NCBI RefSeq assembly: GCF_014529535.1
Contig: NW_023503370.1
Span: 806,001-870,000, forward strand
Reading direction: 5' to 3'
DNA: 64,000 nucleotides
From: Bradysia coprophila
Lineage: Eukaryota; Arthropoda; Insecta; Diptera; Sciaridae
Positions 53,818 through 64,000 of this stretch are shown here, piece by piece. The translations under genes and the position numbers were made by a program. The notes beneath the pieces were generated by a model, which worked only from the letters and a program-made list of their open reading frames with translations, searched no databases and had not been told where the DNA came from. How positions within the stretch are numbered: the first letter of the stretch is position 1; every line of letters begins with the position of its first letter.

Positions 53818-54130
53818 TTAAGAGGCATCATTGCTTAGTTAAAGTTGTAGCCTACATTTTTGCGTTTCATATTTTATTTTCGATCTGCATTTTTTTACCA
53901 GAATGATTTTTGCAAAACGAAAGGGGACAGGTTATTGACCACAAATGTGTTTGCTTCCAATAAAAGAAGATTTGGTTGTTGCAGTTTGACCAGTTCTGAG
54001 AAAAGTCTACGCAAATTTAGGTAAACTGCTCAAACGACCACAAACAAATCTATTCGTGGTTGTTATGTCGTCTCACTTGTTTCAAAAAGGATTCTCATGA
54101 AAAATATCAGCGGAAAAGATGAAGATATCT
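53818..54130. repeat. Fold-back repeat unit, copy 2
   Basis: This diverged second copy of the unit at 53079-53460 keeps AAGAGGCATCATTGCTTAG, TAGCCTACATTT, TATTGACCACAAATGTG and the complementary CACAAACAAATCTATTCGTGG and AAAAAGGATTCTC words. Confidence 0.55.
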
Positions 54131-55323
54131 TTTGATAACTCCGTTGCATAGAAACAGTAACGAAGTCAGGGACTAAACTAAGGAACATCCGAATTCCCAC
54201 CTGCAAATCTAGATTTACCCACAAGAAAAATAATTTTGACCTTACTCAAAGTATAATCCAAAAGAAACAAAAATTTAATCAAAACTTGCCTGCGTCGCTT
54301 ACAAGGTCTAACACTTTTAATTGATTGACTGAAATTCAGGGTCTTTCGGATGATAATAAAAACTTGAAAATGTTTGTCATACAAAATGTTCCCTATGAAT
54401 GTATACCAAAAACCTTAAATGTGTTTGACAGTTGCATGCATAAAATCCTACAAAAACTGTAAAGTTACTAATTCTTAAAGTTACGTATGTTTCGAAAATC
54501 GGTGCCCTGGGGTTAAGTTGGACGATGCGCTATAATGCACCGAGCGATCTTAAAGATATTTCTCTCCTCTCTATAATACGACAATTCGAAAAACCAGGCC
54601 TTAAGCATCGATCGTTTGAAAATATAAGACAAAGTTCGCTTTGTTTACTCTGAAAATTTGTTTTTAATAAAATAAAAGGAATGAACAATTTATAATAAAT
54701 CAAGAACTGCTTTGAGCAATACCATTTGATGATATTTTTGTAACAATTCCGCAAATTCTTTCTCAAAATAGAACGAATTCAGACTTCTCAGTTCTCAGTA
54801 ATAAGTCTGAATTTGATCGATCTAGGCTTCGTAAGACCTTTTTTTATTACTGGGGCACAAAAAAATATTGAAAATCAGTCAGTCAGGGGGCCTGACCCAC
54901 CAAAAAAAAGGTCGCTATTAACTTTTTAAAGTCGAAAAAGTTTTGAAGGCGAATTTCTATCAAAAAGATAATAGCTTTCTAATTGCCGAAAACGGGCTTG
55001 CTTTTCTGAAAATGTATTTTGATATCTTACACCAACTACTTTCCGTCGAAAGTATTCTGATATTCATTTGCTAATCGCGAGGATCCCATTTCATCGACTT
55101 GTATCTATACATAGTAGGAAATATTTTCAGAGTCTTATTCTTGTTTTTTTTTTTGCATCGTAACTCCAACGACATACTAGGGTCAACGTTTGTGCGCATT
55201 TTTATTTATAGATAATTTGGCGCCCCGATTTTCGATTTTTAAGCGCCCCTTGGTGGAATTTCTCACCTGCACAAAAATCCTTACTTTAGTCCCTGAACGA
55301 AGTTATCAAAAGTTAATCTCCCA
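54130..55323. mobile_element. Element with short inverted ends, about 1.2 kb
   Basis: The left end has TTTTGATAACTCCGTT and CAGGGACTAAACTAAGG. The right end has the complement CTTACTTTAGTCCCTGAACGAAG and TTATCAAAAG. CACCTGCA words follow inside both ends. No transposase-like frame was seen in the AT-rich interior. Confidence 0.5.
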
Positions 55324-55574
55324 TTTTTAATTTTTTTATCTCAAGAAATGTTTTATTCTTAAAAAATTCTTATATCCATAATTTGGTGTTCTATTACTTC
55401 AGTTTGGTGCTGCTTCATGTTTTCGTATACTACTTTTCACGAATATAGCGGCCATTTTCACGACTACTGATTGTAGGTATAGTTTCAATTTCTTTTGAAC
55501 AACCAAAGCTTTGGATCAACATATTACAATTCCTTTAGATTTTTCAATTGGCACGAAAAATTGTCACGCAGAAA

Positions 55575-55860
55575 AATATTCGTTTTTTTGATGATTTCTC
55601 TGAACCAAAAGTTTTTTTTTTTAAACTAAAACAAAAAAGTTTTACTTTTAAAGTAAAAATTGGTTTGTGGGCGATAAATTATTTAACTTGGAGTAACCTT
55701 TGCTGATTTTGTGAATTTATGTAATCTGCACAGGTCTCACAAACCAATTTTTCCTTTAAAAGCAACACATTTTTGCGTGCTTTGATGGTTTTACTTCTTA
55801 AAAAGAATAGTTTGGTTCCGAAAAATCATCAAAAAACGAATATTTTTTCGACAAAATGTA
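55575..55860. mobile_element. Fold-back MITE, about 285 bp
   Basis: The arms start AAATATTCGTTTTTTTGATG and end with the complement CATCAAAAAACGAATATTT. The inner pair AAAAATTGGTTTGTG and TCACAAACCAATTTTT also matches. The loop of about 60 bp is AT-rich. Confidence 0.65.
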
Positions 55861-56007
55861 AGCTACAAATTTGCAAAGGGTCCATCGCTCTTAATGAAAA
55901 TGTGTTGAAATTTGACAAATTTTAGAATTTTAGTAGAAACTCTTAGAAATTATGGAAATGTTAAAATCTGACACTATTCTTTGGAACGATGGAAATAATT
56001 TAATAGT

Positions 56008-56068
56008 ACTTTATTTCATATGGAGTAGGATCCTCGAGCGACAGCGAGAATCCTACTCCATATGAAAT
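56008..56068. repeat. Compact hairpin
   Basis: TTTCATATGGAGTAGGATCC and its complement are separated by only about 15 bases. It may be a decayed MITE or a structural site, and nothing else supports a function. Confidence 0.5.
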
Positions 56069-56784
56069 ACAATGCTTTATTGCATGAGCGAAAACGAGAC
56101 AACAACATATGACTGTTTTGACAGCGAACGATTAATGTATGAATTAGCGCTCTAGATAAGTAATTTTTCGGGGAATCACACCGCGAATGCAATAAATTAA
56201 ATTATTATCGCACAATGTACCCGATGCGATGATGGTATATCCTGTGACATTGTCAGGATAGATTTTTAATTAATAAAATAGAATTGGATGAATGATGACA
56301 AATTTATTATTTTCAATGCGTATCGATGTTAAATACCGACAAGCCCAAAACGTCTTCAGGTAGCAATATATACCACTGTGGAGTGAAAATTTCCAAGATA
56401 CAATACGAAAGGTAGACAGCAGCTGCTGTGCTGTCGAGAAACTCCTCAATTTCCGACCTGCGATTTCATTTTTGCTTTACACAAAAGCATTTCCGGTATT
56501 ATAAACGAAATATTGATTAATTACATCGTTGTTAGGACATTTTAAATTTTACGTGTGGCCCCGAAAGTAAGAGCTTTAGTCGCATTAGTCATTTAAATTA
56601 CCTCAATGGGTGCATTGAATGAATTTAGTTTTCTTTGTTTTAATATTTTCTCACACGTGCAGAATAAGAACAATCCAAAACATGCACATTCTCGTCGAAA
56701 TGTACTAAAAGTCTTAGCGACTCACAAGCCATTATAGTGTTAACATTTTTAATATTTTTCGCCTGCACTGCCTGCACTCAACAC

Positions 56785-56850
56785 TATAGACTGTGATTGT
56801 TAGAGCAAGCAAACCGAAGGCCAATAACTTGTCATTGAATATTTTCAAAA
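56785..56850. repeat. Diverged copy of the 12735-type repeat unit
   Basis: ATAGACTGTGATTGTTAGAGC, then AAACCGAAGGCC, then AACTTGTCATTGAATATTTTC parallels the unit repeated inside 12680-13461. Confidence 0.45.
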
Positions 56851-57401
56851 GATGTCAACCATTGAAGAAAAATTTAACAAAAAATGTACATGTTACGGTA
56901 ATGCATTGGTTACAGAAGAAAATAGAACTTTTCATTATTTTTCACGAGTTTTCGTACTTCCAGCATGTAAATTTTTGCACATATCTGTCTTGAAAGGTTT
57001 TCACATGTAAGTTAAATTTACTAAAAATTTCCTCGATTATGTCAATCAAAAAGTTTCAACCGACAAAGCTGCCGAAAATCGTTTTCCCCATCAAATTTTT
57101 CGATTTTTAACGACAAATCATAAAAAATGTTTCTGATTTCAAATTTCGCGCGCTTACTGTAATATCCACCACCGTCATTTTTACGTTGTCATCATTGGGT
57201 TACTTGACATTTCGAATTAAACATCTGTAACACCGATAGAAAACGTCATCTGATTTTTCTTTCAATTTATTTCTAAAATGGACCTGAAAATTTAACGCGG
57301 AAGTTTTATGTTTTGTGTAAACCGAGTGTAAAACTTTTAGTGCACCGTCAATAATTAAAAATCAAATCAATTGCAGTGTTCTAAACAGATTGTGACCAAT
57401 A

Positions 57402-60400
57402 ATGGCTGATGCCGACTGGAAAAAACGTGTTGGTATCAATATCAATTACTCAAGTTCCGGCGAAGAAGATGATGACCTTAGGTAGGAAAAAAATAAAAAT
57501 ATTTTTTTTAAAGATAGTCGAACGTGCCAAGTAATATTCGATTGTAACTCCTTTCGACCGGGCAACTCTACGCCTTCCACATAACATTTTCATTTCGTGC
57601 GGTGGAATCCAATTTCCCTTGCATCATGAATGTGCGTTCTTTTTTTTCTGGTCATTGTTTTTGATCGTGGTTCCAAATTTATGATGTAATTCTGTGACCG
57701 CTATGTTTGGCTATACAACAGGTTTTTTAATGATATTGCAGAGATTCGTTTTTGGAATTTTGGTGTCTTCTTCTCAAAGTTTTTTTCGGCAATTTTCTGA
57801 TCGCTGTGTGTAATTTGATCGGGAAAATTTTTGTTGGGAAAATGTCAACAGACTCGTCAAGTTAAGAATTTTAGGATTGCCTTGTGATGAGTGGTTACAC
57901 TCTATTTGTGGACTTTAAACTTGATCTTGCTAATAGTTAAATTGAAAAGTTTTATTATTGGCAACAGGTCGATTCACATTCATTTCCACGAAAGAGAGTT
58001 TAACATCTTAATTCCATTACTTAGTTATCAGCAATTAGATTCCCATTTCGTTTGGCGAGTTTATGAAAATCGAAGATAAACAATTCTGATTTCGTATCAG
58101 AAAAGACTCGTTTAGCATTCTTGTTCAAATTAGGATTTCGGCAAATAAAATTTTCAGATACATTCATTTTGATCCGGTTAGCCTAAAAAAAATACAAACA
58201 TCAGTAGACCCCATCGTATACGCGTCTAATAAAATCTCGTCTTTTTTTCGAAGATTATTCGTCTACACAGTCATCACTCATTACACTCATTTTTAGCAAA
58301 TTATTGAATAACACACTTTATGCACACAACACTCGTTCGTCCTATGATAAGATAAGGTCTGTAACAACATGGCATTATTTTATCTATTGCAATATAAACG
58401 TAAAAAGTGTTCACCAAAAAATTTTTCTCTCTTCATTTTGTTGGAATAAAATCAGTTATTTGAGTAAAGGCATGAAAACGACCGGAATTAAAATAATCCC
58501 GCGGATCTCGTAACGCGCACGTACAACGCACAATGCAAACAGTTTAGTCATACCGAATTTTTGATTGCGTCAAAACGTGGACAAATACATGGGAACACGA
58601 CACATTCGAATCTAGACAGCATCATGCTCGAGAACGAATAGTAAGTTATTGTGGAATCGTTGAATCGTGAGAATAGATCCTCTTCTTCCAAAGTATTGCA
58701 GTTATAAAATGTCATCTCTGACGTATGTTGCATCGTCAATAGGCGGGAGCATATGTTCCACCTTGTTGTTTAAATATCACCATAAGACCACAGACGAATT
58801 GGCTCAAGTAAATAATGTGATGTGATATAAACAACCGCAAAGCTTAACAAAATCACAATTTGATGTGGACAACAGTGACCGGGTCAATTTGATCACAACG
58901 GCCAACCAAACCCGTGGCAAAATGATAAATGGAAGGAATGTTCGTTATCTTAGAGGACTACATTTTTTCACATAGTTTCAGTCTATGCCAGAGAATATGG
59001 TGGAGCACTTCACCAATTTGTCGATTTTTTTTTTTTTAATTCGGCTGTTATCCGTGACATAAATCTGTGAATGTTGGTAATGTGTCATCCTCAGAGATTG
59101 TTTAATGAGTTATAGAGCATCACTGATTTCAATGCTTGACAGAGGCTCCTAAAATATTCCAATTTAACGTCAATTTTTTTTAAACAAAAACAAAACGAAC
59201 TGACGTGATACTAACAAATCGAAAGGTACGACCGACATTCTGTTTATGCATTTAATGCCCCGATTCTTGAAATGTGGAAATTAAATTTTGTAAAATCAAA
59301 GTCGATTCAGTTTCCTTTAATTGACAACACAATTTGAATTTGCTAGACATTTTTTTTTGTTAACAAGTTCAAACATATGGTCTTTGAATTATTATTATTG
59401 GATGTCTATGCTGACATACGATATGCCGAATTATGTCTGGTTTTAAATGAGTGATATTTTCGTTTTACGCAGTTGAATTCTATGTATATTAAGTATATAT
59501 ATACAGCGAGTTCTATGTTTAGCCTTTTATTCTGTGTGTTTATTTATGCATATTTTGCCAAGTACATTAATTTCGAATGCAACTTGTTGCTTACTACAAA
59601 ACTAATATATTTTTAAATAATCGCATAATCAGGTTACTGAAAATTATGTACTGCACTTCGGTACTGCACGTTTTTTTTTTCCTTTTTCTTTTTCTTTTCA
59701 TTCAATTGGGTCAAAATTGTTATTGTCTGGTTGTGTATTTTCGGAAAATAAATGCGACAATATCGAAACATCACACAATAAATTTTTTGGGAGAGCCACT
59801 ATACGACAGAATTTTTTTCTTGTGTTTTTTGAAAAAAGAAGGAAAAATCATGCTAACTTACTTGCTACTCAAATATTTCAATATTTTAATTTTTCGTTCT
59901 GCGAAATTTCCACAAATAAAAAAAAATGGTTGGTAACATCTTTTCAAACATGTACACAGCCAGTTCATTGAGATGGAGATAACAATCGTACAGTAGGTGG
60001 ATGTAAATATTTAACGGCTACGTTTATTTTGGGTTTGATGATCTATGCCATGGGTCATGGATTTTATTTGAAGGAATCTCCGTTGCGTATATTACGACAA
60101 AAAATGAAAGCTCTTACTTTCTTTCAAAATAGAGAACGCAACATAATAGTGTTGCGACACCAGTCTCGGCACATGTACCAGTAGTATGATACGTATTGTT
60201 CATTCATTCATAAGAAAATGTAATTTAAGAAGATCTCCGTCTGCAAATACCAGTGGAATATTAGGGCATAAACCAGTGTCACAATCACATACAAGTCGCA
60301 ATACCGGCTTGGTTTTGCCTCTTCGACCTGGGAGGAGAAACGGTTTGTGATTTCTTCTTCTCATATTCACTTTTCCACATAATTCCAATTTACATCGTCG

Positions 60401-63400
60401 AAACGATTGCAAGTAATCTAGTGTACTGCTCCCAATTAGTTCTGTCTAAGAGTGATATTTTTGGCGATCGAACAAAATCAGACATTTTAGGACAAGGGGT
60501 CACAGACATTATTGACTAATTGCTCATTCGATTCGTTGAACTTTTGCGAGTAAAACGTAGTACTACGTTTGGTGAACTTTAATTTGTCGTCGACGCTCGA
60601 GGTCATGATGTTTTCTCGCGACTAGTCGAATTTTGGAAAAAAAAAACTTTGTTAGTTAGCCTTGTAGGCCTTGAAGAGACGCACATTTTGAGTATAAACA
60701 CCACCAGGTTTATGTTGACCTGTTGGTGATATCAATCATTTTAGGTGAAAAAATAGGTGATTTTCCCAAGCCCTGACCGGCTGCAGTGACGTAAGTCCGA
60801 GATATGGAACGTATGGTGAGAGCGCCTAGCCTCTGTAGTACCATAACTTATAACAACATCCTTGGATAAGTTTCACTGCAAAGGGTTTAAGTGACTTTAG
60901 TGGAAGTCCACCCCAAGTCGACGAAATGTTATCCCTTTCTTTCGATTGTTGTTCGCTTTTTTGAGGTTTTTTTTGCGGCTATTCATTATTTATTGCTGAT
61001 AATAGTCAAATTAACTAAAATAAAGAATTTTTCGACGTATTTACGTTGTTCTTATACTCTTGGAACCCAAAGTTCGATCTAATCTAAGTTTTTTCCCAAA
61101 ATTGTTTTACTCGCGAGAAAACGATTATGGGCCCCTTTTGGCAGACCCTTACTTCATGACCTCGAGCGTCGACAAAAAAATATATGACACCAAACGTAGT
61201 ACCACTTTTTACTCACAACAGTTCAACGAATCAAATGAGCTATAAGTCAATAATATCCGTGACCCCTTGTCCAAAGTTATTCGAAGATTTCGCAATATCA
61301 CTCCTAATATATACTTTCGGTCAGTAGAAAATGTTTTGGTTTGAATGCTTTGCGTTGAACTAGTTACCACATATTTCCATTATTATTCGTTTACATATCC
61401 CGACAATATCCATGCACATCTAACTTATCAAAAATTTTAATTGACGAACCTATAAACAAATTTTGAAAAACTGAAAAAAAAAATTATGAAAAAAGCTCGT
61501 TGAAACACCTGCAGTCATACTTGTCGAACAAGTACGGTTGATATGTTTTCGAAAAAAAATTAATTGTTCTTGGATACCTTCAAACAGATTGAATGGTTTT
61601 TGATTTATCCCTGCAACGCAATTGAAAAAATGCAACCGAAACCGACACAATGAAATTTCTTTTTTGAAACATTCATTTCTTCTTTTTATCTAAATTTTTC
61701 GCGATATACTTCCTTTGTTTGGCAAATGTTATCTGGTATAGTCTTTCTGTTCGAATTGTATGGTTATCGGTAATTTAATGCCAATTACCATAATACATTG
61801 GGCTGTTAATGCTATTGTGTTTTAGGAATTAGACACTATAGGAAGGTGAAGAAGGAACCGTTTTCCGTAAAAGCTTTCTGGGAAGCTCTGCATAGTAGTG
61901 TTGATGAAATCAGGCTTACATTTTTAGAGCTATGAAAATGTAATGAAGATTGTGATTGTGAACCAGATGTTTTGGGGGCGGTTTGGCATTTGATACTCAT
62001 GTGATACATTTGTATATTTGTTTCTTCAGAAATTTAGGTATTTTTTGATGAATTTTATGGAACTTATAAGATTTAAATTTCTAAAAATAGACCCTGAACT
62101 TGAGGGGAGGTTGAAGTCGATGAACAAATTAGAAGCAATTTTCATCGTTTGTTATATTACTCAAAAGCTTGAGGTGGAGTTTCACCATTGTGAATAAAAA
62201 TCTTGTTCTTTATTTCAAAAGAACTTTAAAATTGAAGATCTGGAACGATGTTACCAATTTGACAAACTTTACAGAGAGTTCTGTTTTCACTAAATCTATC
62301 TATCGAGTCGAATCGGGTACACAAATCATGAAACAGATGGATTTCACTTCTATAGACATATAGATCTTGTAATCTCCCCTTCAAATTCACCAATCTATGA
62401 CAAAGGTCTGTGCCTCCGTAAACCGTTATTACATCAATTAAATTACATCTAACAATTTACGATTTTTCTTCCTCTTTCAGTAAAGTCGAGTTTCGAAAGA
62501 AGAATACCTCACCGGATTCAATTACCTCATTAGATGTGGAAAACGGCTACGAGAAATTAACATCCACCGAAGAATTGCTAACTAAATTCGAACAGTATGG
62601 CAGCACACCTCCTCGGACACGAATTAAAATTAAAAACCGCGACTGGGAGCGGAAGAAAGGGTAAGTTAAATTATGGATTAACCAGATCAACCAATGGTGC
62701 TTGATCTCCATCAGGTCAGTTTTCTAATTTGCACCATATTGTAGCTTTGTAGCTGTTGTTGTTTTCATTTCAATCATTTTTTAAATGTTGCAAAAGAAAA
62801 ACCAAATGCAAAATATCGACGCTCTTTACGTTATCGACTGAATTTCTTCATCGGTTAACTTTACTATTTATTATCAGGCTAGCTAAGCTACAATATCACC
62901 GACAATCGTAAATGTATTTCCCCAGTTCTAATGACAATCATGCTCTCAATTTGTCTACATCGGAAACTGTAATTTCCGACGGATTCACCACCTCTATGTG
63001 GATCGCTAGTCGCAGCTCGTGATATCACATTTCTTATTCGATTTATCCTATTAAATCATTCGAAGTTGTTATGAATAAACCAACAGCCAATCACTTTTTA
63101 TCTTCTTAGTAATACCAATTTACACAGAGCCACGACCAATGAAAATACTTGCTCACGACGTTATGTTTGACTTATCGAGCTAACATCAGTTGATTTAGAT
63201 AGAATACGACAACTTCGTCTAAATGTATCATTAAGAGCAAACGATTATGCAACAGTGTTCCTTTACTTGATTGTGAAGCTAGCCGATGTGAATCATACTT
63301 TTATTTACAGAGAAATCACAACAAAACAAACTCGTGGTACTACCCGAATGGCTAGATCACGAGCCAATCGTCGAAATACGATGGATTGTGCCATCTTAAA

Positions 63401-64000
63401 CGAAATGTTCATCGACGATGATAATAGCAAAGCAAACGACAAGCGATCCAGAAATTTGTTACGAGATTCAGAGCGTGAGGCTAAGCGCTCGTCTGTCCTA
63501 AATCCACCGGGCCCCATTGACTTAACCAATCCTATTACCTATGAGGAACGTGCAGAAAGTATGCCGATGCCTCGACCTTTGACGAAGAACATGTTGGCTA
63601 TTGTTCCGAAATTGGTACGATCCGATAGTCATACGGTTGCCAAGATCACCAAATTGATCAAAATTGCTTTCAGGTCGAATCTTGTAATCGATATATGAGT
63701 GTAACATCACGCCCGGTCGGTTGTCGTACGTCAGCTCCACCGATTAGCTTCGGTTGCACGACAGACGAAGCCTTCGATCGAAAATTTCAAACTCGGCGCG
63801 ATTTCCACGAAACATTTGCTAATCTAATTAAATTGGGCAGCACCACCAGTGATAAACAGGAAACAAAAATGTCGCCAGAAGACCATACATGGCAGACGGA
63901 ATTGAAAGATTTAATTTGGCTGGAACTTCAGGCATGGCATGCGGACCGATCGCTCGATCAGCAGGATAAATATTTGTATACAGCCAGGCAGGGTGTGCCA
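57402..64000 (+). CDS. Mekk1: Mekk1/MAP3K4-type MAP kinase kinase kinase, N-terminal exons
   Basis: Four exons were seen: 57402-57481, 62481-62660, 63311-63614 and 63674 to the window end. All join in phase (297 residues visible). The gene continues beyond 64000, so the kinase domain is outside the window. Assignment rests on 'WQTELKDLIWLELQAWHADR' at the end, which I associate with MAP3K4/Mekk1 N-terminal regions, plus 'MLAIVPKLVESCNRYMS'. The protein starts 'MADADWKKRVGININYSSSG' and has an acidic 'EEDDD' stretch, then a basic region. In flies Mekk1 activates the p38 stress pathway. Intron 1 is 5.0 kb and intron 3 only 59 bases. Retaining intron 3 would shift the frame to an early stop near 63696. 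Confidence 0.85.
57482..62480. other. First intron of the Mekk1-like gene
   Basis: AT-rich. It contains the large fold-back at 60486-61276 and, at 60200-60412 on the minus strand, an open 70-codon frame ('RRGKTKPVLRLVCDCDTGLC') with no family I recognise. Other short frames (59577-59971, 58304-58513) are poly-T driven and not believed. The end of the intron near 62030-62097 has an AAATTTC word array. Confidence 0.5.
60486..61276. mobile_element. Large fold-back element, about 790 bp
   Basis: Long terminal inverted repeats run from GGACAAGGGGTCAC inward through ATTGACT, GATTCGTTGAAC, TAGTACTACGTTTGGTG and GTCGACGCTCGAGGTCATGA. Weaker matching continues to TTTTCTCGCGA, for about 150-180 bp per arm. 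Neither arm nor centre shows a transposase frame. It lies inside the first Mekk1 intron. Confidence 0.7.

Larger units (their letters stand above)
51453..57401. other. Intergenic mosaic of fold-back repeats
   Basis: No supported gene lies between the rough start and the Mekk1 start. From 53079 to 56068 almost every base is in a fold-back or repeat, listed separately. 51453-53078 is AT-rich with nothing recognised. Confidence 0.5.

Noticed and set aside
60200..60412. 70-codon minus-strand frame with cysteines in the Mekk1 intron
   Set aside because: It opens at TTG, has no family match I recognise, and no splice partner or promoter was found. Mentioned in the intron entry but not called a gene.
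63615..63698. Continuation of the Mekk1 third-exon frame to a stop (VRSDSHTVAKI...)
   Set aside because: 63615-63673 begins GTACG, ends ATTGCTTTCAG, and is AT-rich. Splicing it out restores a long frame with the family-like 'WQTELKDLIWLELQAWHADR' region, so it is read as an intron.

Overview
This window is AT-rich eukaryotic nuclear DNA, almost certainly from an insect and most likely a fly. The evidence is split genes with GT-AG introns (many only 55-90 bases long), exon products that read as close relatives of Drosophila rough, stuxnet/midnolin, Hrb87F-type hnRNP, LPCAT and Mekk1, and abundant small fold-back transposons. A fungus-gnat-like or other lower dipteran is a guess. Exons below were joined by hand from splice sites and reading phase. 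No transcript data were available.

Layout, left to right: (1) 1-1874 (+), the 3' end of a muscle-type immunoglobulin-repeat protein that enters from beyond the left edge. (2) 1875-6202, AT-rich intergenic DNA with a palindromic-word array and a TATA+Inr core-promoter match. (3) 6522-11275 (-), a complete midnolin/stuxnet orthologue in four exons with an extra Cys/His cluster. (4) 11276-16165, a divergent intergenic region packed with fold-back elements, including one MITE inserted inside another. (5) 16166-24529 (+), an LPCAT-type lysophospholipid acyltransferase with two interchangeable, phase-matched exons that each encode the catalytic HX4D motif. (6) 24530-28389, intergenic, with a degenerate tandem array. 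(7) 28390-31537 (+), an hnRNP A/B gene with two RRMs and a glycine-rich tail. (8) 31538-39853, a long probable 3' UTR and intergenic DNA with tandem duplications, a tRNA-derived SINE candidate and a fold-back. (9) 39854-51452 (-), the homeobox gene rough, whose 10-kb intron contains an oppositely oriented OXLD1-like gene (45199-45742) and several TA-flanked MITEs. (10) 51453-57401, a mosaic of fold-back repeats. (11) 57402-64000 (+), the first four exons of a Mekk1/MAP3K4 kinase, which runs off the right edge and has a fold-back of about 790 bp in its first intron.

The genes do not form one pathway. They are unrelated housekeeping and developmental genes separated by repeat-rich spacers. The two strongest candidates for something undescribed are the duplicated catalytic exon in LPCAT and the recurring palindromic-word arrays near AGGGCCTG-like caps.
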